A stretch of DNA of 64,000 nucleotides from an uncultured delta proteobacterium (GTDB lineage: Bacteria > Desulfobacterota > Syntrophia > Syntrophales > UBA8958), in assembly GCA_903885795.1 (NCBI GenBank), contig CAISJV010000032.1, positions 62,001 to 126,000 on the forward strand. Direction: 5' to 3'. The notes under the pieces are model-generated. The model was not told the origin of the DNA, made no database searches, and worked only from the letters and a program-made list of their open reading frames with translations. The position numbers were made by a program, and so were the translations under genes. How positions within the stretch are numbered: the first letter of the stretch is position 1; every line of letters begins with the position of its first letter. This document shows positions 35,213 to 43,164 of the stretch, piece after piece.

Positions 35213-36850
35213 TCAGAGAGCAGCGACATGGCGGCCCTGGAATAGCTCATCCCGTTCTCGGGCAATCTCCTCATCTTCCAGGTATTCTTCAAATCCCATC
35301 ATCCTGTCGATAATCCCGCCCGGCGTAATTTCCACGATCCGGTTTGCCACTGTGGAGACAAATTCACGGTCGTGGGAACTGAAGAGCACCACCTCCGGAA
35401 AGGCGATGAGACCGTTGTTGAGAGCGGTGATCGATTCGAGGTCCAGATGATTGGTAGGTTCATCCATGATAAGGGCGTTGGCGCCGGTAAGCATCATTCT
35501 GGAGAGCATGCATCGGACCCGCTCGCCCCCGGAAAGGACGCGCGTCTTTTTCAGTGCCTCTTCTCCGGAAAAAAGCATCCTGCCCAGAAATCCCCTGGCA
35601 AAGCTCTCTCCCTCGGCAGGGGGCGAATACTGGCAGAGCCACTCAACCAGATTCAAGTCATTGTCAAAGTAGGTATTGCTGTCCTTCGGAAAATAAGTGG
35701 GGGTTATGGTCACTCCCCAACGGAAGCTCCCGCTGTCCGGCATCAGCTCTCCGGTCAGGATCTGGAAAAGGGTCGTCTTGGCCTGGCTGTTAACACCGAC
35801 AAAGGCGATATTATCACCCCTGCGGACGTTCAGATTGATGTCGGTCAAGATGGGTAGACCGCCTATAGACTTGGAAAGCCCCTTTATCTCCAGGATGACA
35901 TCGCCGCATGGTCTTTCGGGCTTGAAGACGACATAGGGGTATTTCCTCGAAGATCTGGGTATGTCTTCCAGGGTAAGTTTCTCAAGAAGCTTTTTTCTTG
36001 ACGTGGCCTGCTTCGCCTTGGAGGCATTGGAGCTGAAGCGCCGGATGAACTCTTTGAGTTCATCCGCCTTGTCGGTTGCCTTCTCGTTCGCCTCCTGCTT
36101 CTGCCTCAGGTGGAGCTGGCTGGCTTGATACCAGAAGTCATAATTCCCCACGTAAACTTTTATCTTGCCAAAGTCGATATCCGCAATATGCGTGCAAACC
36201 TGATTCAGAAAGTGCCGGTCATGAGAAACAACAATCACCGTGTTCTGGAAGCGGCCTAAAAATTCCTCCAGCCAAGCGATGGACTTCAGATCCAGATGAT
36301 TGGTGGGCTCATCGAGGAGAAGTACACCCGGATTGCCGAAGAGCGCCTGGGCCAGAAGCACCCTCACCTTGTCAGCACTCTCCAGTTCCTTCATCTTTCT
36401 GCAGCGCAACTCTTCCGGTATCCCGAGGCCGTTTAAAAGCACTGCCGCCTCGGCTTCAGCTTCGTAGCCATTCATTTCGGCAAAATCAGCCTCCAGTTCT
36501 GCGGAGCGAATGCCGTCTTCCTCCGAAAAATCTGCCTTGGCGTAGATCGCCTCCCGTTCGGCCATCACTTTATAAAGCTTGCCGTGACCCATGATGACGG
36601 TGTTGAATACCGTCTCCTCATCGAATGCAAACTGATCCTGCTGTAATACCGCCAGCCTTTCTCTGTGGCCCATTGTGACTTCGCCCTTGTCCGGCTCAAC
36701 ATCACCGGAGAGAATCTTGAGAAAGGTAGATTTCCCCGTGCCGTTGGCGCCGATGAGACCGTAGCAGTTTCCCGGAATAAACTGGATATTAACGTCTTTA
36801 AAGAGAATCCTCTTGCCGTAGGCGAGGGTTATGTTTGATGCACTTATCAT
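35213..36850 (-). CDS. ABC-F family ATPase (YbiT/YkpA-like)
   Basis: Cytoplasmic twin-ABC protein of about 545 aa without membrane segments; ABC-F proteins act on the ribosome. Domain 1 has Walker A GANGTGKST and DEPTNHLDL. Its signature is replaced by ESADKVRVLLAQALF, as is usual in the YkpA/YbiT branch. A charged linker (about 240-300) follows, then domain 2 with GVNSQAKTT in place of a standard Walker A (Gly replaced by Gln-Ala), LSGGERVRC and a second DEPTNHLDL. The start is taken as ATG 36850 (MISASN); a GTG 13 codons earlier lies inside a terminator hairpin. The hairpin and possible attenuation are described separately. The precise role (translation factor or antibiotic protection) is open. 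Confidence 0.88.
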   Translation of the reverse strand: MISASNITLAYGKRILFKDVNIQFIPGNCYGLIGANGTGKSTFLKILSGDVEPDKGEVTMGHRERLAVLQQDQFAFDEETVFNTVIMGHGKLYKVMAEREAIYAKADFSEEDGIRSAELEADFAEMNGYEAEAEAAVLLNGLGIPEELRCRKMKELESADKVRVLLAQALFGNPGVLLLDEPTNHLDLKSIAWLEEFLGRFQNTVIVVSHDRHFLNQVCTHIADIDFGKIKVYVGNYDFWYQASQLHLRQKQEANEKATDKADELKEFIRRFSSNASKAKQATSRKKLLEKLTLEDIPRSSRKYPYVVFKPERPCGDVILEIKGLSKSIGGLPILTDINLNVRRGDNIAFVGVNSQAKTTLFQILTGELMPDSGSFRWGVTITPTYFPKDSNTYFDNDLNLVEWLCQYSPPAEGESFARGFLGRMLFSGEEALKKTRVLSGGERVRCMLSRMMLTGANALIMDEPTNHLDLESITALNNGLIAFPEVVLFSSHDREFVSTVANRIVEITPGGIIDRMMGFEEYLEDEEIARERDELFQGRHVAAL

Positions 36851-36880
36851 GTTTTGAACTGACTCCTTTTCACAAAAAAT

Positions 36881-36906
36881 AAAAACCACAGGGAGAATCC
36901 CTGTGG
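36881..36906 (-). terminator. Intrinsic terminator in the ABC-F leader
   Basis: CCACAGGGA (36886-36894), loop GAA and TCCCTGTGG (36898-36906) form a perfect 9-bp stem. On the minus strand TTTTTATTTTTTG follows. It ends 36 bp before the ABC-F start codon and about 200 bp after the sigma-54 regulator gene. It either ends that operon or acts as an attenuator for the ABC-F gene. Confidence 0.88.
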
Positions 36907-37108
36907 TTTCAGGTGGCGGGTATTTATACTATAAACTCCGGCATAGCAACCTTTTTCTTGAAAGAAATACCGGACGTCTAATGTGGGGGGCAAAAGCTGA
37001 TAATTATGAAAACCTACCCGTTATTCGTTTTGATCTTGACGCAATCATTTTACCCCAGATCGAAACTGGTCAACCCGTGTGTTTTTCCCATAAAAAAGGG
37101 GACTTTGG

Positions 37109-38485
37109 TTATTTTCGCAGGTTGTACTTGATCATTTTCAATTGGAGGCCCTTGCGGCTAACGCCAAGGTGCTGTGCTGCCCGGGTGATGTTGCCGCCGC
37201 ATTCATCAAGGCAGCGAACAATCATCTGTTTTTCCGCCTCCTCCGTCTGGGACCGGATGAACTCCTTGAACTGGCTTTTCTTTTTTTCCGGCGGCAGCAG
37301 TGATTGCTCATAAACGACCGTCTTTATTTCTCCAGGAACATCTTCAAGGGTTATCGTCCGTCCCTTGGCCATCAAAACGAGCCGTTCCAGGAGATTTTCC
37401 ATCTCCCTGATATTGCCCGGCCAGTCATAATCGACAAACAGCTCCATGACCTCATCGTCCATACCACCGATATCCATAGATAACTTGTTGTTGAACCGGT
37501 CAATGAAAAAGGCGGTCAAGGTAGGAATATCGTTTTTCCTTTCCCGCAGGGACGGCAGTTGGATGGGGAGAACATTGAGACGATAGAAGAGATCTTCCCG
37601 GAAACGCCCCTCTTTGACGTCCTGGAAAAGGTTCCGGTTTGTCGCCGTGATAAGGCGCACATCCACCTTGATGGTATTCAATCCTCCAACCCGTTCAAAG
37701 GCCTGTTCCTGAATAACCCGCAGTAGTTTTACCTGCATCTCTTTGGGCAACTCCCCCACTTCGTCAAGGAAGAGGGTCCCCTTGTGGGCCAGCTCGAAAC
37801 GCCCCGGCTTGGTGACGACAGCGCCGGTAAAGGCCCCTTTTTCATACCCGAAGAGCTCGCTTTCCATAAGGTTTTCCGCAATGGCCGCACAGTTGATCTT
37901 GATGAGGGGGTTGTTCTTCCGGGGGCTGTTGATATGGATGGCGTTGGCGATGAGCTCCTTCCCCGTCCCCGTTTCACCGGAAATGAGGATGGTCGTCGTC
38001 GTTGGGGCCACCCGCTTGATGGTCTCAAATATCTCGATCATCGAGCTGCTGTCGCCGATAATGCCATAACGATCAATATCGTCTGAACTGGCGACGAATT
38101 CCTCTTCGCTTAGCCGTCTCGTTTTGATCGCCTTAAAGATAACATTCTTTAGTTCATCCTGTTCGAAGGGCTTGGTAACGTAATCGAAGGCGCCCTTTTT
38201 CAAGGCATCCACCGCCGTGGCCACCGTCCCGTGGGCGGTAATTATAATCACCGGGGTAGCCGGATAATCCTTCATTACCCGCTCCAGCAGCCCCATACCA
38301 TCGAGATTAGGCATCTTGAGGTCCGTAACCACCACATCGATGTTTCCCCTTCCAGCTGCCAATACCTTGAGAGCCTCAAGTCCGTCCGGGGCCGTCAGAA
38401 CTTCGTATCCCTCTTTTTTCAGCATGGCCCGAAGCACCACCTGCATGTTAATCTCGTCATCCACAACCAGAATCTTGCTGCTCAT
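37109..38485 (-). CDS. Sigma-54-dependent response regulator (NtrC/AtoC type)
   Basis: 458 aa. The receiver domain (about 5-118) has its phosphorylation site at Asp55 (VVTDLKMPN). The AAA+ domain (about 145-375) has Walker A GETGTGKE, the sigma-54 contact loop GAFTGA and Walker B LFLDEVGEL. The C-terminal Fis-type HTH (about 415-458) is GGNITRAAQHLGVSRKGLQLK. It activates RpoN promoters after phosphorylation by the kinase encoded 10 bp upstream. No RpoN site (TGGC-N8-TTGC) was found nearby, so targets are unknown. Confidence 0.94.
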   Translation of the reverse strand: MSSKILVVDDEINMQVVLRAMLKKEGYEVLTAPDGLEALKVLAAGRGNIDVVVTDLKMPNLDGMGLLERVMKDYPATPVIIITAHGTVATAVDALKKGAFDYVTKPFEQDELKNVIFKAIKTRRLSEEEFVASSDDIDRYGIIGDSSSMIEIFETIKRVAPTTTTILISGETGTGKELIANAIHINSPRKNNPLIKINCAAIAENLMESELFGYEKGAFTGAVVTKPGRFELAHKGTLFLDEVGELPKEMQVKLLRVIQEQAFERVGGLNTIKVDVRLITATNRNLFQDVKEGRFREDLFYRLNVLPIQLPSLRERKNDIPTLTAFFIDRFNNKLSMDIGGMDDEVMELFVDYDWPGNIREMENLLERLVLMAKGRTITLEDVPGEIKTVVYEQSLLPPEKKKSQFKEFIRSQTEEAEKQMIVRCLDECGGNITRAAQHLGVSRKGLQLKMIKYNLRK

Positions 38486-38495
38486 AGAAACCCCG

Positions 38496-40025
38496 CTAAG
38501 ATGATACCGCCCGCTGTAGGCGGATATAGAAGATACTCCCCTGTCCGGGGATTGACTTTACCCGGATATGGCCGCCATGACTCTTGATAATTCGCTGGCA
38601 AATGGACAGGCCCAAGCCGACGCCCCGCTCCCTGGTTGTAAAAAAGGGCTTGAAGACATTACGCAGCTCATCCTTTTTTATCCCTTTTCCCGTATCCCGA
38701 ATGGAAATACCTACGGCATCTCCCTGGTCACTGTCGATCCGACGGGTCCGGAAGATGAGCTTCCCCCCCTCGGGCATGGACTCCAGGGCATTGACGGCGA
38801 TATTAAGAATTACCTGGATCAACTGTTCCGCGTCCACATTGACCAGCGGCAGCTCCGGCCGCAACTCCTCTTCGATCAAAATCTTTTCCATCAGATCATT
38901 GGCTTTGACGATCGATATGGCCTTGGTAATGATGGCGTTAATATCCTGGGGTTTCAGATTGAGACTATAGGGTTTCGCATAACTCAGGAATTGGCTGACG
39001 ACACTATTGAGCCGGTTAACCTCCTCGATGATGACGTCGATGAGGCGCTTGTCCTCATCGTTCATCACCTCGGAGCGCAGGTATTGCGCCGCCCCCTTGA
39101 TCGACCCCAGGGGGTTGCGGATTTCATGGGCCAGCACCGGGGCCATTTCTTCCAGGAGCATGCTCTTTTCCCGCTCCAGCTTCTGATCGAAGGCATAGAG
39201 GAAATTGAAGGCCTCCTTGCTCTCCGGATAGATCCAACTGAAGATGTTCTTGAGGACCTGTTTCAATGGTTCGATGGAAATGACGATGAGAAAGGAAGCA
39301 AGGAGAGTATACGTCAGAGACGAGGAAGAGGAGCCGCCGAAGAGCCGAATAAATATGTATATCACCAGGGTCGCACAAAGGGTCAATACGCCGGTGATCA
39401 AGGCCCGGGCCATCACCTCGTGCAGCTCCATAAGTTGGGGGTGATTGACAATCAAAAAGATCATGTACATCAGGACAGCGATAAAAATATTGTAGAGGGG
39501 AGAAAAATCATATCCGAAAAGCTTGATGACATCACAGGCGCTGATGAGGGCAGCCATCCCGAAGGCAATGGAAAGATACAGCATCCTCGTTCTTTCCACC
39601 CCCGCGGGCTTGCTGCGGATGAAGAGAATCAGGGCGCCGTAACAAAAAGCCAGGACAGAAGCGGGGTAAACATAGATCAGCATGCCCCAGTAGGGCCAAT
39701 CCGCCAGGGGAGTAAAAAGGGAAACAAATAGAATCAGGCTGATGAGTGCCGCCGCCAGGCTCTGGCGCAGGGACAGGAAGCTCTGATCGCTGAGAAGCAG
39801 ACGCCCGAAGGAAATGATCAGGGGAGAAATGGCCAAAAGACCGAACATTCCCATCATACTCCAGAAACCGGAATGGAAATGAACGGAAAAAAAGCCGCCC
39901 CCCTTATAGAAAAAAATAGCCAGACACAGGCAGGCAAAAGACAGATGAATCCGGTTATGCCGCTTGGTAAAAAAAAGGAAAACAGCGATGGCCAGACCAA
40001 CAACGGCTAAGGTAAAAACTTCCAT
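38496..40025 (-). CDS. Membrane sensor histidine kinase (7TM N-terminus)
   Basis: 509 aa. About seven hydrophobic helices fill residues 1-230 (the 'histidine kinase N-terminal 7TM' type layout), followed by a linker, HisKA with phospho-His in LAHEIRNPLG (about 300) and HATPase_c (NVALESMP-like N box, RDTGKGIK, GVGLGLSICQRI). No PAS is present. It is cognate to the sigma-54 regulator downstream, with a 10-bp gap. The membrane-embedded sensor suggests a membrane-derived or hydrophobic signal; this is inference. Confidence 0.92.
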   Translation of the reverse strand: MEVFTLAVVGLAIAVFLFFTKRHNRIHLSFACLCLAIFFYKGGGFFSVHFHSGFWSMMGMFGLLAISPLIISFGRLLLSDQSFLSLRQSLAAALISLILFVSLFTPLADWPYWGMLIYVYPASVLAFCYGALILFIRSKPAGVERTRMLYLSIAFGMAALISACDVIKLFGYDFSPLYNIFIAVLMYMIFLIVNHPQLMELHEVMARALITGVLTLCATLVIYIFIRLFGGSSSSSLTYTLLASFLIVISIEPLKQVLKNIFSWIYPESKEAFNFLYAFDQKLEREKSMLLEEMAPVLAHEIRNPLGSIKGAAQYLRSEVMNDEDKRLIDVIIEEVNRLNSVVSQFLSYAKPYSLNLKPQDINAIITKAISIVKANDLMEKILIEEELRPELPLVNVDAEQLIQVILNIAVNALESMPEGGKLIFRTRRIDSDQGDAVGISIRDTGKGIKKDELRNVFKPFFTTRERGVGLGLSICQRIIKSHGGHIRVKSIPGQGSIFYIRLQRAVSS

Positions 40026-40106
40026 GGACCTTCTATGTCCTCTGATTAGAATGAATTTTCAATCTGACAATAGCGGGAAATAACACAGGAGTCAAGAAAG
40101 GCCATA

Positions 40107-40148
40107 AAAAAACAGGAGCGTCCTCCTTTGTGGAACCGCTCCTGTTTT
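40107..40148 (-). terminator. Bidirectional intrinsic terminator
   Basis: AAAACAGGAGCG (40109-40120) pairs with CGCTCCTGTTTT (40137-40148) around a 16-nt loop, with T runs in both directions. It closes the minus-strand 138-aa gene ending at 40192, and separates it from the kinase operon. Confidence 0.9.
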
Positions 40149-40191
40149 CCTCCGTTTATAACAACGGATTGGTGATTGTCTTAATGATCCT

Positions 40192-40608
40192 TTATGCCGC
40201 GTCTCCCTCGGCAGGCAGGGCATATCGGAAGCAACTGGCGTTTTCATAAATTGCGGGGGAAATAATATAACCTTCTTCAATCTTGAAGACCTTGGATTCC
40301 TGCCCCCGCACCTTTACCGCCCGCCCCTTGAGAAATACCTTGATGTTCCCTTCGACGAGATTCGTAATATCATAGCGCCCGAAGGTATGATACACATCGA
40401 TGCTACCTACCTCCTCCGATTTCAGATGCCAGTGATCATGAATCCCGGCCTCGCTTTCCTCAAAAAACACCTCCAGCTTGTCCTTCCATTTCTCCGGGAG
40501 TTCTTCTGAAGCTATTTCAAATGCCCTATCGACATCATCGCTCTTTTTCGCTTTTCTCGGCGCCTTTAGTGTTTTTGCTGCTTGTGCTGCCTTTATTGAC
40601 TTTGCCAT
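40192..40608 (-). CDS. Conserved-looking hypothetical protein, 138 aa
   Basis: Not recognised. The first 25 residues are Lys/Ala-rich (KAAQAAKTLKAPRKAKK), like a nucleic-acid-binding or disordered tail. The rest is a mixed alpha/beta domain with an acidic patch (VFFEESEAG), a His cluster HDHWH and strand-like segments (IDVYHTFGRYDIT, GNIKVFLKGRAVKVRG, VFKIEEGYII). No signal peptide or membrane segment is seen. AAGGAGG 5 nt upstream fixes the start at ATG 40608; the longer form from 40638 has no ribosome site. It forms its own unit with a terminator behind it. Confidence 0.8.
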   Translation of the reverse strand: MAKSIKAAQAAKTLKAPRKAKKSDDVDRAFEIASEELPEKWKDKLEVFFEESEAGIHDHWHLKSEEVGSIDVYHTFGRYDITNLVEGNIKVFLKGRAVKVRGQESKVFKIEEGYIISPAIYENASCFRYALPAEGDAA

Positions 40609-40732
40609 TACTGCCTCCTTTTTCTGCTTAGCCGACATATTTGCGATTCCTTCTCTCTCGTCTTTCCTCTTTTTTCAGTAAATCATTGGCGGCCGAAGTC
40701 CTGACTGGTCCTCAATCACGATGTGTGCCAAG

Positions 40733-40880
40733 GGCGGCGTAATGATGGAAATATTGTGTAAGCGTTCGCTTTTGAACGCGTTTTTGGCATGAATGATCCT
40801 CTACACATCAGCCAAAAACGCCTACCATCGCCGCCGGAAGTGCGTAAAACATTTCGCAGGGTGAATAGCCCTACGCACTT
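40733..40880. repeat. Structured non-coding element with nested inverted repeats
   Basis: In the 496-bp gap (40609-41104). GGCGGCG (40733-40739) and ATGG (40745-40748) pair with CCAT (40825-40828) and CGCCGCC (40829-40835). Inside, GCGTTTTTGGC (40778-40788) pairs with GCCAAAAACGC (40811-40821), and GCGTTC/GAACGC (40762-40767/40774-40779) forms an alternative small hairpin. Immediately after comes a second hairpin, AAGTGCGTA (40838-40846)/TACGCACTT (40872-40880), with an inner AGGG/CCCT. It could be a MITE/REP relic or a structured RNA. No frame with a start is convincing. The rest of the gap shows only the promoter of the following gene. Confidence 0.65.
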
Positions 40881-41038
40881 TTATCTCAAGGGGCAGCCTG
40901 CAAGGCATTGGCGAGACCTCCCTTAATGATCGGTCTATTAATGTACACTTAATCAGGGCGACTGGCCCATATTTCCTGGTCTTGGTCTCCTTTTTCTCAA
41001 GTCACGTTAAGAGCAATCAACATATCAACGCTTTCTCA

Positions 41039-41068
41039 TTGACATGCACAGTATTCATATCTTATAAC
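41039..41068 (+). promoter_or_regulatory. Sigma-70-type promoter of the DUF4398-ompA-like pair
   Basis: TTGACA (41039-41044), 18-nt spacer, TATAAC (41063-41068), which is a near-consensus pair. It lies 37 bp upstream of the ATG, which has AAGGAGG at 41091-41097. Confidence 0.75.
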
Positions 41069-41104
41069 TTCGACGAGAAGTTGAACAGAAAAGGAGGTCT
41101 TACA

Positions 41105-41497
41105 ATGAAGATTAATCTGTGGTTCTCGATTTTTTGTGTGCTTGTATTTACAACATCCTCCATTGCTGGAGAAGGAGTATCAAAAGCAACGATCGACGAT
41201 TACCGTCAGGCTAAAGAGGCCATTGAAAAGCTGGCGGCTTCAAAGACCGGCAAGTTCGCAAAGGATATTGTCGAAAACACGAATAGCGGCGTTTTGAAGG
41301 CCCAGAAGGCAATTGAGTCAGGTGATGAAAAAGTGGCAAAGCAGGCCATAGAAATAGCGAATCTTCAGATGACTCTGGCGGAAGCTGTTGCAGCTGAACG
41401 CGAAGCCACGGGCAGGACAGTTGTCGCAAAGACAGAACTTAAAAGGTTGGGGCAGCGGCTTGAGAATATTCTCGATGGGAAAGGAGACGTGAAATGA
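41105..41497 (+). CDS. Small secreted helical protein, DUF4398-like
   Basis: 130 aa. The signal peptide spans about residues 1-20 (SSIAG). The remainder is helical heptad-like sequence (YRQAKEAIEKLAAS, AQKAIESGDEKVAKQAIEIANLQMTLAEAVAAER), the pattern of DUF4398 periplasmic proteins. The start is at 41105 rather than the longer upstream frame because AAGGAGG and the signal peptide agree. It overlaps the next gene by 4 nt (ATGA). An envelope-structure role is likely but unproven. Confidence 0.82.
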   Translation: MKINLWFSIFCVLVFTTSSIAGEGVSKATIDDYRQAKEAIEKLAASKTGKFAKDIVENTNSGVLKAQKAIESGDEKVAKQAIEIANLQMTLAEAVAAEREATGRTVVAKTELKRLGQRLENILDGKGDVK

Positions 41498-42573
41498 AAA
41501 GAATCACCTTCATATTATCCTCGTTACTTTTCTGCATGGTCTGCATTTATCCGGTAGCCCAGGCGGCAGACAAGGCAAAAGTTCTGCTTGCGATTGAAAA
41601 TACAAAAACTAATCTCGGGAATCTTGTCGAGAAAAGTGCAGGTGGTAAAGAGTATCAGGATGACATAATAACCGCCCAGAACTACCTGAAGTTGGCAGAA
41701 AGTGAATATAAGAAGAACATAGGAATAATGGGAGACCTCAAGGACGATGCTGAACCGACAATAAGGCATTACACTGATATGGCGAATATCACAGTGGCTA
41801 TTGTCATGAGCCGAATTGAAAAGGGAAATCAAATTCGAGAAGCTGAGGAAATTGATCAGTCGATCCTGAAAATGAAGGCAAGAATAAAGGTTTTTGATGA
41901 CAAGAATGCCGAGATCGAACGCTTGAAAGCAGAGTCAGGAAGTACCAGAGGAACCGTGGATTCGGTCAGCAAGGAACTTGCGGCCCTGAAATCTGAAAAC
42001 GCACTTTTAAAAAAAGACGTTCTGGTAAAGGAAAAGACCATCGGCGATCTAATGGGAGACAATAAGAAGGTCAAGGATGATCTGGACGGCATTGTTGCCC
42101 AGAAAGGTGTTGAGTTTGTACAGGTTCAGTCTAAACTTGCTTCAGCCACAAAGGCCAGGGAATTTCTCATTGATATCAGTGAGCTTGGTCAAGTGACGCG
42201 AATCTCAACGGCAGGAGCAACTCTCGTTATCCCACGCGATAATTTCGTCAAGACGGCAAAGAAAGGACCTGCCCTCGTGCTGGGAGCTGAAAAGATAGCT
42301 GGCGATATAGCTGCCGTGGTGGCGAAAAATCCCGAATACAGATTGGATTTGAAGGTCTATGGGTATGGCGCACCGCAAAAGAATGAAGATGTTAAGGCAA
42401 CGGAAACTATGGCAACAGTGATTAAAAATCTTCTCCTCGAAAAGGGTAAGATAAATGCTTCGTTGTTAAATGCCTCCGGAGCGGGTACATTACCGGCGCT
42501 TTTTCCGAAAGACGCCGGTAATGCAAACAGAAGAGTCGAAATCACCTTCACTTACAAAACGTCTCCTCTTTAG
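41494..42573 (+). CDS. OmpA-like domain periplasmic/outer-membrane protein
   Basis: 359 aa with a signal peptide (about 1-24, VAQAA). Residues about 28-130 resemble the preceding DUF4398-like protein, followed by a coiled coil (about 130-205, VSKELAALKSENALLKKD). The C-terminus, about 240-355, is a divergent OmpA-like peptidoglycan-binding domain ending in the typical NRRVEITF. The usual Asp/Arg ligand motif NxxLSxxRA is changed (VKATETMATVI), so binding is uncertain. It is coupled to the upstream gene by the 4-nt overlap, and a terminator follows 80 bp downstream. Confidence 0.8.
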   Translation: MKRITFILSSLLFCMVCIYPVAQAADKAKVLLAIENTKTNLGNLVEKSAGGKEYQDDIITAQNYLKLAESEYKKNIGIMGDLKDDAEPTIRHYTDMANITVAIVMSRIEKGNQIREAEEIDQSILKMKARIKVFDDKNAEIERLKAESGSTRGTVDSVSKELAALKSENALLKKDVLVKEKTIGDLMGDNKKVKDDLDGIVAQKGVEFVQVQSKLASATKAREFLIDISELGQVTRISTAGATLVIPRDNFVKTAKKGPALVLGAEKIAGDIAAVVAKNPEYRLDLKVYGYGAPQKNEDVKATETMATVIKNLLLEKGKINASLLNASGAGTLPALFPKDAGNANRRVEITFTYKTSPL

Positions 42574-42652
42574 CAGTTGTTGACAGTGGCAGCGGTTAAA
42601 GAAGGTTATGACTTTATATAGGCGTTGGCCAAGAACTGAACCATAATCAGTT

Positions 42653-42696
42653 AAAAAAAGCCCCCTGGCGTTCCAGTTTCGTCAGCGGCCTTTTTT
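42653..42696 (+). terminator. Intrinsic terminator after the OmpA-like gene
   Basis: AAAAAA-x-GCC (42653-42662) pairs with GGC-x-TTTTTT (42688-42696), with an inner CTGgCG/CGtCAG arm. It lies between convergent genes and may work in both directions. Confidence 0.75.
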
Positions 42697-42731
42697 GAGG
42701 ACACAGGCTTTTAAAAGACGTATCTTTACAA

Positions 42732-43058
42732 TTACGAATATCGTACAGCAAGCCAGATGGTCTCCTGCGCAGGATCCGTCCATTCTACCCGATGCCGCCG
42801 ATGCTTTTCAATATTGACGTAATTGCCTGGATTCATTTTGATGTTTTCAGATTGATCTTCAAAACAAAGAACGGCGCTTCCCTTGATCAGAATTACCCAT
42901 TCATGGTCATTCTGATCATACCAGAAGCCCTCCGGTGAGCAATGACCACGAGAAACAATTCTTTCAATCCGGAAAATTTCTCTTCCAAGGATTGTCTCAA
43001 ATAGCTCCTCCTCTAATCCTACAGGAATACCAGAAAAAAGGTTTTTAATTGAAGTCAT
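42732..43058 (-). CDS. Cupin-domain protein
   Basis: 108 aa, a compact single cupin: first motif region HCSPEGFWYDQNDHEWVILIKGSAVL (about 39-64), second region MNPGNYVNIEKHRRHRVEW (about 75-93). His and Glu positions fit a metal-binding cupin of unknown substrate. It starts the A+T-rich minus-strand group of small genes. No operon partner is obvious; the acyltransferase upstream ends 106 bp away. Confidence 0.8.
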   Translation of the reverse strand: MTSIKNLFSGIPVGLEEELFETILGREIFRIERIVSRGHCSPEGFWYDQNDHEWVILIKGSAVLCFEDQSENIKMNPGNYVNIEKHRRHRVEWTDPAQETIWLAVRYS

Positions 43059-43164
43059 GGTAATTCAACCATTCACATTAAACTTGATCCACTAGCTGTG
43101 GTAATGACCGCCGGTGCCCCGGCAGCAACTGCACCAAAAGCCGCCTATCCAATGCAGTCTCAGG

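Noticed and set aside
35213-36850. Loss of function in the ABC-F first signature (ESADKV instead of LSGG)
   Set aside because: This substitution is the normal state in the YkpA/YbiT branch, so it is not evidence of decay.
38568-39731. A 387-codon plus-strand open frame
   Set aside because: Antisense shadow of the histidine kinase gene; it lacks any motif and has no ribosome site.
40733-40880. Reading the structured element as a transposase remnant
   Set aside because: No frame of useful length carries transposase motifs; only the inverted repeats are supported.
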